Positions 8,436 to 17,506 of a stretch of 64,000 nucleotides of DNA are shown here, one piece after another (position 1 is the stretch's first letter; the number at the start of each line of letters is the position of its first letter). Source of the DNA: Slackia piriformis YIT 12062 (GTDB taxonomy: Bacteria > Actinomycetota > Coriobacteriia > Coriobacteriales > Eggerthellaceae); the NCBI RefSeq assembly GCF_000296445.1, contig NZ_JH815199.1, positions 242,113 through 306,112 on the forward strand, in the 5' to 3' direction. Made by a program: the position numbers and the translations under genes. Under the pieces are notes generated by a model. It made no database searches. It worked only from the letters and a program-made list of their open reading frames with translations, and was not told the DNA's origin.

Positions 8436-8456
8436 CGAACAAGTGTTCCTATTATA
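8436..8456 (-). promoter_or_regulatory. LexA (SOS) box and -10 of the polymerase operon
   Basis: GAACAAGTGTTC at 8437-8448 is a perfect GAAC-N4-GTTC palindrome, the LexA box of Gram-positive and actinobacterial SOS genes. A TATAAT (minus strand, 8451-8456) abuts it, so bound LexA would block transcription start. The box is 19 bases upstream of the GTG. Confidence 0.85.
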
Positions 8457-8585
8457 GTGCAAGATATGCTAAAGTCGAAGGGTGTTCGAGGGAAAAACGG
8501 CACGCTTCGCTACACTGAAGCCAATGTGCTTTGACGCATGAATCGCAGGGAAGACAAAGGGGACTTTGAGAAGGCAGGGAATTGC

Positions 8586-8825
8586 ATGAATCTTGAAGAA
8601 TGGCAGACGCGGGTAGACAGCATAGACCTGGGCGGAATTCGTCTTTACCACGCCTACGCTTCCAACGAGAAGACAAGGCAGGTCATAGAGGGAGACATGG
8701 AAGATACGGACGAGGAATTCGTGCGCGCCCGCTTCCAGCAGCAGCTTATAGGCACGCTTATGCAGATGGACATGGAAGAAAGCATGCGCGTGAAAGACGA
8801 AGCGAAAGACGAAGAACGGCGCTAA
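8586..8825 (+). CDS. Small protein of unknown function
   Basis: I do not recognise this 79-residue protein. It is hydrophilic, starts MNLEEWQTRVDSIDL, and ends in a charged, Met- and Glu-rich helix (about residues 47-79). GCAGGGA before ATG 8586 gives a fair ribosome site; an earlier ATG at 8538 is in frame. It is divergent from the SOS polymerase operon, so a promoter here could overlap the LexA box region, but no second box is seen. It ends just before a strong terminator shared with purL. Coding is plausible but unproven. Confidence 0.5.
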   Translation: MNLEEWQTRVDSIDLGGIRLYHAYASNEKTRQVIEGDMEDTDEEFVRARFQQQLIGTLMQMDMEESMRVKDEAKDEERR

Positions 8826-8857
8826 CTTTGCGAACCGTCGCCATGCCGTTCATATAA

Positions 8858-8895
8858 CAAGATCCCCGCAACCCTTCGCGGCCGCGGGGATCTTG
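8858..8895. terminator. Bidirectional terminator between small gene and purL
   Basis: Perfect 12-base arms (CAAGATCCCCGC at 8858-8869 and GCGGGGATCTTG at 8884-8895) separate two convergent genes. Poly-T is weak on both strands. Confidence 0.75.
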
Positions 8896-8916
8896 TATTC
8901 GGGCTTGGCTTGCGTG

Positions 8917-11900
8917 CTATTCGGTGAAGTAGCTCACGCCGCCTTCGATGAGCGGCTGGAACGTGTTGCCCGGCACGTTTTTGTACAGGCCGTAGCCGTT
9001 ACGCTCGGTGTGGCCCATCTTGCCCAGTACGCGTCCGTCGGGGCTGGTGATGCCTTCGATGGCCATGACGGATCCGTTGGGGTTCACGCTCAGGTCCATA
9101 GACGGCATGCCCGCCTCGTCAACGTACTGCGTGGCGATTTGGCCGTTGGCAGCAAGTTGAGCGGCAAGCTCGGGGCTCGCGACGAAGCGGCCCTCGCCGT
9201 GGCTGATGGCCACGGTGTGAATATCGCCTACTTCGCACTTGCTGAACCAAGGCGAAAGGCTGGATGACACGCGGGTGCGCACCAGGCGGCTCTGGTGACG
9301 GCCGATTTCGTTAAAGGTCAAGGTCGGGCAGGCCTCGTCCATCGGGCGGATGTCGCCGTAGGGCACAAGACCCAGCTTGACGAGCGCCTGGAAGCCGTTG
9401 CAGATGCCCAGCATCAAGCCGTCGCGGTTCTGCAGCAGGTCGCGCACGGCCTCGGTGACCTCGGGGGCGCGGAAGAACGCGGTGATGAACTTCGCGGAGC
9501 CGTCGGGCTCGTCACCGCCGGAGAAGCCGCCAGGCAGCATGACGATCTGGCTGTTCTTAATGGCCTCGACGAGCGCCTTGGTGCTTTCGGCAACTGCGGC
9601 GGGCGTGAGGTTGTTGATGACCAGGGTCTGCGCTTCGGCGCCCGCGCGTTCGAACGCATGGGCGGTGTCGAATTCGCAGTTCGTGCCCGGGAACACCGGA
9701 ATAATGACGCGTGGCTTGGCAATCGACCCGCAGTAGGTCAAAGGCAGAGCATCGGTGTAGGTGACGGGTTCGACCTTCGGGGCTGCGGCACGGTCTTCAT
9801 CGGTGCTGCGATACGGGAATACGGGCTCGATGGCGCCTTCCCAGGCTTCCTGGAGCTCGGCGAGATTGAGGGTTTCGCCCGCAGCGACGAATTCGTATGC
9901 CTCGGTGGTCTGGCCGATTTCGGTAACGGACAAAAGCTCGCCGTCTTCGGGAAGCTCTGCACTATCGGCAAGCTCGACCACGAACGCGCCGTAGTTCAAG
10001 TCGAACAGGGCGTCTGCGGAGAGGTTCTCATCGAGTTTGAGACCGATGCCGTTGCCGACGCACATCTTGAAGAGAGCCTCGGCAAGGCCGCCGAATCCAG
10101 GGGTGGAGACGGCGAGGGCGTTGCCTTCGTCGATCAATCCCTCAACAACATCCACGGCGTCGAGGAAGCCTTCGGCCTCGGGCATGGCGGAGTCTTTCTT
10201 GTAAGCCGGCTCGATCAGCACGACGCGGCTGCCGGCTTTCTTGAATTCAGGGGAGGTGACGCGATCCACGTGGCCCACGGCGGTAGCGAAGCTGACCAGG
10301 GTGGGGGGAACGTCGAGCGTCTCGAAGCTGCCGGACATGGAGTCTTTGCCGCCGATGGCGCCGACGCCAAGTTCTACCTGCGCCTTTAGCGCGCCGAGAA
10401 CTGCGGCAGCGGGCTTGCCCCAGCGCTGTGCTTCGTTGCGTAGGCGCTCGAAGTACTCCTGGAAGGTCAGGTAGGCGTTTTCGCGCTCGAAGCCTGCGGC
10501 AACAAGCTTAGCGACGCTTTCTACGACGGCCACATAGGAGCCCTCGAACTGATTGGCGGAAGACAGATAGGGGTTGAATCCCCATGCCATGCCGGAGCAC
10601 GTGGTGGTCTCGCCGTCAACAGGAAGTTTGGCGGCCATGGCCATAGCGGGGGTGAGCTGGTTCTTGCCGCCGAACGGCATGAGCACGGTGGCAGCGCCGA
10701 TGGTGGAGTCGAAGCGCTCGGAAAGGCCCTTGTTGGAGCAGACGTTGAGGTCGGTCACCAGGCCGAGCATGCGTTCCGCGAGGGTGTCGCCCTTCCATTC
10801 GGGGGTATAGCGGCCACCCTTTTCGATGTGGACGTCTTGGCTTTTCGGCGCGCCGTTGGATGCCAAAAACGCGCGGCTGACGTCGACGATGGCATCGCCG
10901 TTCCAGGTCATGCGAACGCGGGCCTCTTCGGTAACTTCCGCGATCGGGGTTGCCTCGAGGTTTTCCTCATGGGCGAGCTCGATGAATTTCTCGACGTCCT
11001 CAGGCGCCAAGGCAACGGCCATGCGCTCCTGGCTTTCGGAGATGGCCAGCTCGGTGCCGTCAAGGCCGTCGTATTTCTTGGGAACGCGGTTCAGATCGAT
11101 GGACAGGCCGTCTGCCAGCTCTCCCACGGCGACAGAGACGCCGCCAGCGCCGAAGTCGTTGCAGCGCTTGACCATTTCGCATGCGTCCTTGCGACGGAAA
11201 AGACGCTGAATCTTGCGCTCGACGGGGGCGTTACCCTTCTGGACCTCTGCGCCGCAGGTTTCGATGCTTTCAAGATTGTGCGCTTTGGAAGAGCCCGTTG
11301 CGCCGCCGATGCCGTCACGGCCGGTGCGGCCGCCAAGAAGCACCACGATGTCGCCCGGAGCCGGGGTTTCGCGGCGAACGTGGTCTGCGGGCGTTGCGCC
11401 CACGACGGCTCCGATTTCCATGCGCTTTGCGGCATAGCCGGGATGGTACAACTCGTTGACCTGGCCGGTTGCAAGGCCGATCTGGTTGCCGTAGGAAGAA
11501 TAGCCTGCTGCGGCGGTGGTGACCAGCTTGCGCTGGGGCAGCTTGCCCTCAAGCGTTTCGGACACCGGAACCGTGGGGTCTGCCGCGCCGGTCACGCGCA
11601 TTGCCTGGTAGACGTAGCTGCGACCGGACAAGGGGTCGCGGATGGCGCCGCCCACGCAGGTTGCTGCGCCGCCGAAGGGCTCGATTTCCGTGGGATGGTT
11701 ATGGGTTTCGTTTTTGAAAAGATAGAGCCAATCCTGCTCTTCGCCGTTCACGTCGCACTTGATTTTGACGGTGCAGGCGTTGATTTCTTCGGATTCGTCA
11801 AGGTTTTTCAGGATGCCTTTGGATTTGAGCCACTTGGCGCCGATGGTGCCCATGTCCATGAGGCAGACGGGCTTTTCGTCGCGGCCGAGCTCGTGGCGCA

Positions 11901-12657
11901 TGGCGAGGTACTGCTCGAATGCGGCCTTCACGGCTTCGTCGTCAATCTGCACGTTCTCAAGAACGGTGCCGAAGGTGGTGTGGCGGCAATGGTCGGACCA
12001 GTAGGTGTCGATCATCTTGATTTCGGTGATAGTGGGGTCGCGCTGTTCGTCTTCGGCGAAATACTTCTGGCAGAAGGCGATATCGGCTTCGTCCATGGCA
12101 AGGCCGCGCTCGGCGATGAAGGCGGCAAGGCCCGCTTCATCAAGCTCGCGGAAGCCTTCGATGACTTCGACGGCCTCGGGCGTCGGATGCGCCATTTTCA
12201 GCGTGCTGCGCTCTTCGAGGGATGCCTCGCGCGCTTCGATGGGATTGATGACGTAATGCTTGATGGCGGCAATATCCTCGTCGGAAAGGGCGCCTTCGAG
12301 CATGTAGACTTTGGCGCTCAAGACCTCGGGACGTTCGCCCTGGCTGATGAGCTGAATGCACTCGCTTGCAGAGGCGGCGCGCTGGTCGAACTGGCCGGGC
12401 AGGGGTTCGACGGCAAAAACAACCGCGCCTTCTGCGGCGGGCAGTTCGGCAAATGCATTGTCGGACTGCGGCTCGCTGAAAACGGTGGGAACGCATTGCT
12501 CGAACAGTTCGTCGCTTGCGCCCTCAACGTCGTAGCGGTTGATGAGACGGATGCCCGTGAGGCCTTCGATGCCGAGGATGGTGCGCAGCTCATGCAAAAG
12601 CTGGTGCGCCTCGACGTCGAAGCCGGGCTTCTTCTCAACGTAAATACGAGAAACCAT
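8917..12657 (-). CDS. purL: Phosphoribosylformylglycinamidine synthase, single-chain
   Basis: This 1246-residue enzyme converts FGAR, glutamine and ATP to FGAM, the fourth step of purine synthesis. It fuses the synthase to a C-terminal class-I glutamine amidotransferase: VIIPVFPGTNCEFDTAHAF begins that domain, and the catalytic Cys is in LGICNGFQALV. The synthase half shows SDHCRHTTFGTVL, a KNETHNHPTEIEPFGGAATC block and GARDSMS-like GGKDSMSGSFE. It is of the large type found in Firmicutes and Coriobacteria rather than the split PurS/PurQ/PurL set. The ATG at 12657 has GGCAGGAAA upstream. It is transcribed alone, ending at the terminator at 8858-8895. Confidence 0.97.
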   Translation of the reverse strand: MVSRIYVEKKPGFDVEAHQLLHELRTILGIEGLTGIRLINRYDVEGASDELFEQCVPTVFSEPQSDNAFAELPAAEGAVVFAVEPLPGQFDQRAASASECIQLISQGERPEVLSAKVYMLEGALSDEDIAAIKHYVINPIEAREASLEERSTLKMAHPTPEAVEVIEGFRELDEAGLAAFIAERGLAMDEADIAFCQKYFAEDEQRDPTITEIKMIDTYWSDHCRHTTFGTVLENVQIDDEAVKAAFEQYLAMRHELGRDEKPVCLMDMGTIGAKWLKSKGILKNLDESEEINACTVKIKCDVNGEEQDWLYLFKNETHNHPTEIEPFGGAATCVGGAIRDPLSGRSYVYQAMRVTGAADPTVPVSETLEGKLPQRKLVTTAAAGYSSYGNQIGLATGQVNELYHPGYAAKRMEIGAVVGATPADHVRRETPAPGDIVVLLGGRTGRDGIGGATGSSKAHNLESIETCGAEVQKGNAPVERKIQRLFRRKDACEMVKRCNDFGAGGVSVAVGELADGLSIDLNRVPKKYDGLDGTELAISESQERMAVALAPEDVEKFIELAHEENLEATPIAEVTEEARVRMTWNGDAIVDVSRAFLASNGAPKSQDVHIEKGGRYTPEWKGDTLAERMLGLVTDLNVCSNKGLSERFDSTIGAATVLMPFGGKNQLTPAMAMAAKLPVDGETTTCSGMAWGFNPYLSSANQFEGSYVAVVESVAKLVAAGFERENAYLTFQEYFERLRNEAQRWGKPAAAVLGALKAQVELGVGAIGGKDSMSGSFETLDVPPTLVSFATAVGHVDRVTSPEFKKAGSRVVLIEPAYKKDSAMPEAEGFLDAVDVVEGLIDEGNALAVSTPGFGGLAEALFKMCVGNGIGLKLDENLSADALFDLNYGAFVVELADSAELPEDGELLSVTEIGQTTEAYEFVAAGETLNLAELQEAWEGAIEPVFPYRSTDEDRAAAPKVEPVTYTDALPLTYCGSIAKPRVIIPVFPGTNCEFDTAHAFERAGAEAQTLVINNLTPAAVAESTKALVEAIKNSQIVMLPGGFSGGDEPDGSAKFITAFFRAPEVTEAVRDLLQNRDGLMLGICNGFQALVKLGLVPYGDIRPMDEACPTLTFNEIGRHQSRLVRTRVSSSLSPWFSKCEVGDIHTVAISHGEGRFVASPELAAQLAANGQIATQYVDEAGMPSMDLSVNPNGSVMAIEGITSPDGRVLGKMGHTERNGYGLYKNVPGNTFQPLIEGGVSYFTE

Positions 12658-12801
12658 GGGTTTCCTGCCTTCCCGGAGTCGTGGTAGAAGTCGGATGGAA
12701 TGCGCATGCTCCATTATGTTGCAGGCGCGTATCTTTTCATGATAAAGCCTTGCGCAGAAAACGGGGCGCATTATTGCCTGGGAACGGGTAATTCATACGA
12801 G

Positions 12802-12845
12802 AAAACGCACGAAAACCCGCAGAGGAGGCGGGCTTTCGTGCGTTT
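12802..12845. terminator. Strong hairpin terminator after the DUF5692 gene
   Basis: Long arms (AAAACGCACGAAAACCCGC at 12802-12820 and GCGGGCTTTCGTGCGTTT at 12829-12846, one slip) form a hairpin between the 3' end of the DUF5692 gene and the purL start region. On the minus strand the stem is followed by T-rich sequence. Confidence 0.75.
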
Positions 12846-12870
12846 GTCTAGATGGGCAATATTGTTCTTG

Positions 12871-13893
12871 CTATTGGGAATCGCGCCATGCGCGTACGCG
12901 TCCGTGCTCGTCCCATGCGGCGTCGTACCCGTGCTCGATGAGCCTTTCAAGCGCTTCTTGTTCTTTGCCGGCGGGTACGTCCACGCTCTCAAGATATACG
13001 CGCTGGAATTTCGGATTGTCGTAGTACAGCTCCGTCTTGAACGGATTGCGTTTCTTGCCGAAGATCGTGTATGCCTGATAGGCGAATACGCAGATGTTGA
13101 ACAGAAGGGCGATGACGGAAATGGTCATATGTGCGGCGGGGCTGTTCGTCGAGTGAACGACGAATGCGGGGTGCAGGTAGAACCAGGGGATGGTCATCGT
13201 GACGATCATGTTGAAGGCGAGGGTGCGCACGCGGTGTTGCGCATAGGCTCCACGCTTGATGAAGAAAGCGGGAATGGTGCATGCGGCAAGAAGGATGAGG
13301 CCGCAGTACATGGAGCGGTCGGAAACGCTGTTGTAGGTGTATGCGAAATTCCACAGGTCGTATCCGATGATCCAGAACCACAGCTGATCGGGCCAGACGT
13401 AGTCTTTCTTTTTACCGCGGCTGACGATGATGCCGAAGAATCCGCAGATGCAGACGGCGTTTAAGATGCCGGCTATGCCGTTGATGACGTTCCATGGTCC
13501 TCCTACGACCATGTAGCCGTCCACGATGCCGTTGACGCCCGTAAGCTGGAAATCGCGGATGCAGGCTTCCAGGATGTTGATTGCGAAGATGACAGGCGGA
13601 ATGCAGACGATGTACTTCTTCTGGAACGCGGGGAAGTAGACAATCAGCCAGCCCAGAATGGCTCCGGCGAGGCACGAGTACGTTTTCACCCACTGAAACC
13701 ACGTGCCGGCTCCTGTGCCCTCGACGGCGGTGTGGGGCCAGACGAAGACGGTCAAAACGGCGGGAAGGGCGATGAACAGGACCCCGCCGATCCATTTGTT
13801 GGCGCGAGAAAGCTCGTTCATGCCTATGAGGAAGACGAGGTAGAGAACCACACTGATGCATGCGGTGGCGGATAGGGGTTCGTAGAAAAACAT
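12871..13893 (-). CDS. DUF5692-type polytopic membrane protein
   Basis: The protein has 340 residues with about nine hydrophobic helices from residue 8 to 285, then a soluble tail of some 55 residues. I believe it belongs to DUF5692, a family known mostly from Coriobacteria, but this rests on memory of the family's look (VWPDQLWFWIIGYDLWNFAYTYN, shown here only in part: DQLWFWIIGYDLWNFAY). GGAGGTG lies just upstream of ATG 13893. A TetR regulator is encoded divergently 260 bases away and may control it. The function is unknown; a transporter or membrane sensor are both possible. Confidence 0.7.
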   Translation of the reverse strand: MFFYEPLSATACISVVLYLVFLIGMNELSRANKWIGGVLFIALPAVLTVFVWPHTAVEGTGAGTWFQWVKTYSCLAGAILGWLIVYFPAFQKKYIVCIPPVIFAINILEACIRDFQLTGVNGIVDGYMVVGGPWNVINGIAGILNAVCICGFFGIIVSRGKKKDYVWPDQLWFWIIGYDLWNFAYTYNSVSDRSMYCGLILLAACTIPAFFIKRGAYAQHRVRTLAFNMIVTMTIPWFYLHPAFVVHSTNSPAAHMTISVIALLFNICVFAYQAYTIFGKKRNPFKTELYYDNPKFQRVYLESVDVPAGKEQEALERLIEHGYDAAWDEHGRVRAWRDSQ

Positions 13894-14154
13894 GGAGCAC
13901 CTCCTGGTATCGAACGTTCCCTGTTTTTCGCATGCTATCAGTCCAGTTTTTTTGCGTTTTGACGATTGATGCTTGATATGACAATAGAAGCTGCGGGTGA
14001 TTGCCTCTTTTCGGCAAGAAGATCGGCATCTGCCGCGTCTTCCCGATTTTCGAGGCAGACCCCGCTTTCTTCTTCTGCAGGTATCCAGGAAGGGCGTTTT
14101 CGAAGTACTCTGTGAGAAGCGTTGTGCTAACTCGTGCTTTCGGAGGGGGTTGTC

Positions 14155-14850
14155 GTGGCTTTTTCGGATTCAAGTGCAGCGAATTGCGGCTGGCCCGAGC
14201 CGATTCATACGGTTACGCGATGCGTGCGGACGAGCAAAAGATGCCAAGGCGTGCCTGGGGATATCGTGCTGGCCGCGCGACTTCTTTTCGAACGTGACGG
14301 GGTCAAGAAGACGACGCTTACCGCCGTGGCGAAGGAGGCGGGAATAACGCGCACGCTTCTCTATTATTACTTCGAGGACAAAGATGCCGTCGTGCAGGCG
14401 GTCGTCGAGGATTACGTCGAAGACATCGTGGAGAGTGTGGCGACGTGGAACGAGCAGAGGGTCTTTGGGAACACCCCGGACGAACTGCGCAAATGCGTCG
14501 CGACGTTTCGCCATGTTCTCTATATGTCCTCGGGTGAGCCGCGCCCTATGTTTAGCGTGCTCGATGAATTGGGGATGCGCGACGAATTCGCCGCAAGGGC
14601 CGTGCGCGAAGCGGTCGACTGCATCTGCCGAAACATCGTCTCGGAATACACTGCCTATCGAACCGTGGAGATCGACCTGGTTCCAGAGACCTTCGCCTTG
14701 GTGCTGTACGGGGTTGTCGGGCTGATGAAGGCGAAGCCCGACATTACCGATGACGAAATCTCGCGGCTTATCGCCCAGACGTTGCGGGTGGACATGCGCG
14801 TGCTGCAACCGCCTCCGTGGTCCGAATCGCCACGCGGCGACGGAGTCTGA
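14155..14850 (+). CDS. TetR/AcrR-family transcriptional regulator
   Basis: The 231-residue protein has a TetR DNA-binding domain at about residues 35-85: AARLLFERDGVKKTTLTAVA, then the recognition segment AGITRTLLYYYFEDKDAVVQ. The rest is a helical ligand-binding domain with no recognised signature. GTG 14155 follows GGAGGGGGT and is preferred over a GTG at 14134. It is divergent from the DUF5692 membrane protein, the usual geometry for a TetR repressor and its target. It is convergent with the LuxR gene downstream, only 24 bases away. The ligand is unknown. Confidence 0.9.
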   Translation: MAFSDSSAANCGWPEPIHTVTRCVRTSKRCQGVPGDIVLAARLLFERDGVKKTTLTAVAKEAGITRTLLYYYFEDKDAVVQAVVEDYVEDIVESVATWNEQRVFGNTPDELRKCVATFRHVLYMSSGEPRPMFSVLDELGMRDEFAARAVREAVDCICRNIVSEYTAYRTVEIDLVPETFALVLYGVVGLMKAKPDITDDEISRLIAQTLRVDMRVLQPPPWSESPRGDGV

Positions 14851-14874
14851 CGGGGCTTTTGGTTCGAGAGGGTC

Positions 14875-15831
14875 CTACCACGTGCGCCAGAAATCCTGGA
14901 TAAGGTCCTGTCTGTTTGGGTGTCCTGTCTTTTGGAGGATGTTGTGCACGTGCACTTTCGCCGTGCTTGGCGCAACGCCCATGGTGGAAGCGATGTTTTG
15001 GTTGTCGAGGCCAAGGAGGATAAGCTTGAGCGCCTCCATCTCACGCTTGGAGAGCTTGTGCCTTTTGGCGTAGAGCTCAAGGTTGCCTTCGATCGCCGAT
15101 TCGACGTGGTCGTCCTCTCGCGTGGGAGGGTTCTCGTAGCGAAGGGAGAGCGCCCGGTAGGCGCTTACGCATGAGGCCGCCGCGCAGATAAGCATGAGAA
15201 TCTCTTCCGAGTAGTTCCGCTCGCCGTTGAAATGCGTCGCGGGGAAAAGCGTTATTCCGTAGAAGAACGAAGCAATATCTTCAAGGAAGATGCAAGCTCC
15301 TCCAACTGCGAGGGCGAGGTAGAGCGCTTTGTGCCGGCGCATCCTGCCCCGTTCGATAGGGTCGAGCGTGGTGATGTAGCGAAAAGCGATGAATACGACT
15401 ATCCAGAGCAGAAGCAGCGTTCGCATGGAATAGAAGGCGAAGCGGGCAAGAGGGCTCGAAGGAATGAGGAAGAGCGCGGCAAGGCTTCCTGCGACGAATA
15501 TCGCGCCGGGGATAGCAAGAAGCGCCGTCCGTTTTTCGCCGACGAAATCGCATACAAGAAGCCAGAGCGAAATGTATATGCCTCCGCCTGAAACCATGGA
15601 TCCGAGGGAACGAAGCGTCAAATAGAGCGGGTCGGATTCGAGGTTTGTCGCGATGCTGACGAATTCATCTTGGAAGATGAGCGACACGTCGATGAAGTAG
15701 AAGAGAAAACCGCAGAACGCGAAGAGAAACGTTCGGCGGTGGGAAACCAAATACACGGCAAGGCACGCTGCTGATGTAATGACGGATATAAGCTGCACGA
15801 TGACCGTGAGGTGGAAGTAGAGGAGTTCCAT
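14875..15831 (-). CDS. Membrane-bound LuxR-family transcriptional regulator
   Basis: The 318-residue protein has about seven hydrophobic helices (residues 5-235) followed by a short linker and a C-terminal LuxR helix-turn-helix (about 253-312) with LSKREMEALKLILLGLDNQN and MGVAPSTAKVHVHNILQKTG. This layout, a polytopic sensor joined to a LuxR output, is very abundant in Eggerthellaceae. The signal and targets are unknown. It is smaller than the 12-helix versions at 21427 and 29683. No reductase gene is adjacent, unlike those two. It is convergent with the TetR gene. Confidence 0.9.
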   Translation of the reverse strand: MELLYFHLTVIVQLISVITSAACLAVYLVSHRRTFLFAFCGFLFYFIDVSLIFQDEFVSIATNLESDPLYLTLRSLGSMVSGGGIYISLWLLVCDFVGEKRTALLAIPGAIFVAGSLAALFLIPSSPLARFAFYSMRTLLLLWIVVFIAFRYITTLDPIERGRMRRHKALYLALAVGGACIFLEDIASFFYGITLFPATHFNGERNYSEEILMLICAAASCVSAYRALSLRYENPPTREDDHVESAIEGNLELYAKRHKLSKREMEALKLILLGLDNQNIASTMGVAPSTAKVHVHNILQKTGHPNRQDLIQDFWRTW

Positions 15832-16586
15832 TCGGCGCCTTTCGCATCGCGAATGCTTTCTGAAAACACCGACATGGTAGCGTAATACATAGATGTTTGT
15901 CTTCCGTATTGTCTCGATAACGGCGATATTGGCATGTTTTCGGGGAGTTTTTGACGTCTGTCCAAAGAAAAAATAGAGCTCTTATCAGGGGTTTATATAT
16001 GGTTTATGGGTTTAAGCGCGGAAATACACCAGGTTTTATCCCGCTTGTATACATGCCTTATACCTTTTCAAAGGAAGGGAAGTGCTTGCATAATCGTTTT
16101 GCGATGTTGGCCAGGGCGCAAACGAAGTTGAATCCCCGTCCGATTGAAGCCGGCATCCAAGCGACACCCATGGCTCGGCGATTTGGTTTATGGCTGAACC
16201 AAATCGCTGCAGCATTGTCTACCCGACGGCGGCGCATGAAGGCGAGCTCGCGAGAGAGAGGCGCGGATTCGTTTTCGAGAGAGGATGCGTGGTGCGACGT
16301 TGCGTCGCACCTTCGTCGGTCGGGTGTGCGGTTCACCGCTGGTCCGGTCGATTTGCCCCCAATGCCCCTTTGTTTCGACCGGGTACAGCCAAAAACGCTG
16401 CCATCACCCCCCCCTGTGTCGCAGGCAGCATATACATGCGAATCGAGGCCGTCAGTGTGGTGCTGACGGCCTCGATTCGTTTATGCGGCTGAATATGAGA
16501 GATGATGCGATTGGTAGGGACGGCCTCAATACAATCTGCGGTTGGCCTTGCCGCTTCAAGCGCAGAGGTGCTCGAAGCGCAATGAG
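15832..16586. other. 755-base intergenic region with three perfect hairpins
   Basis: No convincing gene is present; the open frames here are Arg- and Pro-rich and have no ribosome sites. The left part (15890-16090) is AT-rich. Three perfect inverted repeats follow: an 11-base stem (16178-16188 with 16197-16207), a 9-base stem (16291-16299 with 16303-16311) and a 15-base stem (16441-16455 with 16463-16477). A degenerate copy of the last arm, GACGGCCTCAAT, recurs near 16528. None has a poly-T tail. The region could hold a structured RNA or a decayed element. Confidence 0.6.
16441..16477. repeat. Perfect 15-base inverted repeat
   Basis: AATCGAGGCCGTCAG at 16441-16455 and its exact complement CTGACGGCCTCGATT at 16463-16477 flank a 7-base loop. 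It lies 110 bases beyond the end of the TIM-barrel gene and has no T-run on either side, so it is a weak fit for a simple terminator. Confidence 0.75.
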
Positions 16587-17276
16587 CTACGCGGCGAAAA
16601 AGGTGAGGTCGTTTTTCTGGCGGTGGCGGTTCATGACGCGTCGCTCGAGCTCTTGGAGGCTCGGCGGCGTCCAAGAAATGGCGTTTGCGCCGGCTTCTAT
16701 CGTGGCAAGAATGGTTTCGTCGTTTGGCCCGCCGCTCGCCATGATCGGAAGATTCGGATAGGCCCTGCGCAAATCCTCCACGACATAGGCGGTTTCTTTT
16801 GCCGCGGCCACATTGACGATGCGGGCTCCTGCAGCAATCTGGTCGTGAACCAAGGCATCGAGCTTCGTAGCGGTGACCACGATGGGCACGTCGACGCGTT
16901 CGGCCATGCCTGCGATGGTACGCGGGTCCGTGGACGCGTTGACTACGACGCCCGCTACGCCTTGCATGTCGGAATGAACGGCCAAATCGATTGCGCGCTG
17001 TCCGGTCGTAAGAGAGCCGCCCACGCCGGTGAGCACGGGAACTTCCGAAACGGCGAGGAGTGCCTGAGTGATAGCAGGCTGGCATGTGAACGGATAGACG
17101 GCCAAAACGGCATCGGCATCGACGTTTCGTATCACGGCGACGTCAGTCGAGAAGACGAGCGACTTCATGCAGCGCCCGTACAGCGATATTCCGCTGCATT
17201 GTTTGATCGCCTCGGGGACCCGAATTCCCACGCCGCGCAATGTGCCCTCAACTTCGAAAAGGTCGGCCTCGCTCAT
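16587..17276 (-). CDS. TIM-barrel protein of unknown function
   Basis: The 229-residue protein has an alternating strand-helix pattern and the C-terminal phosphate-binding-like motif of beta/alpha barrels (PIMASGGPNDETILATIEAG), preceded by VPIVVTATKLDALVHD and GARIVNVAAAKETAYV. No catalytic signature is recognised; relatives are sometimes loosely called hydrolases. AGGAGG is eight bases before ATG 17276. It is divergent from an Rrf2 regulator, which may control it. An amino-acid or sugar-phosphate aldolase or isomerase role is conceivable, but nothing in the sequence decides it. Confidence 0.65.
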   Translation of the reverse strand: MSEADLFEVEGTLRGVGIRVPEAIKQCSGISLYGRCMKSLVFSTDVAVIRNVDADAVLAVYPFTCQPAITQALLAVSEVPVLTGVGGSLTTGQRAIDLAVHSDMQGVAGVVVNASTDPRTIAGMAERVDVPIVVTATKLDALVHDQIAAGARIVNVAAAKETAYVVEDLRRAYPNLPIMASGGPNDETILATIEAGANAISWTPPSLQELERRVMNRHRQKNDLTFFAA

Positions 17277-17506
17277 GCCGCTCACCTCCTGCCTTGTAGT
17301 ATTGCGGTATTGGAAAGTGTAGGCTGAGGGTTCGGAGATTGTTCGGTTCGTAGCCGAGCGTTACCGATTCGAAACCAACTTTTATCAAGGTTTTTGCAGA
17401 ATAATCCCCAGCTTATTCGGCGCTGGGGATTGCGAAGGGCGCTTTTGCTTGCCTTTTTGCCACTGGCGTTTGTTCTGGCTGCGTTCGTCGTTTGACGGGA
17501 GGGTTC

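Noticed and set aside
10828..12687. Long open frame on the plus strand opposite purL
   Set aside because: It has no ribosome site or recognisable domain and mirrors the codon bias of purL on the other strand.
15951..16466. Possible 171-codon gene in the hairpin-rich gap
   Set aside because: Composition is Arg/Ser/Pro rich without a ribosome site; its frame crosses the inverted repeats.
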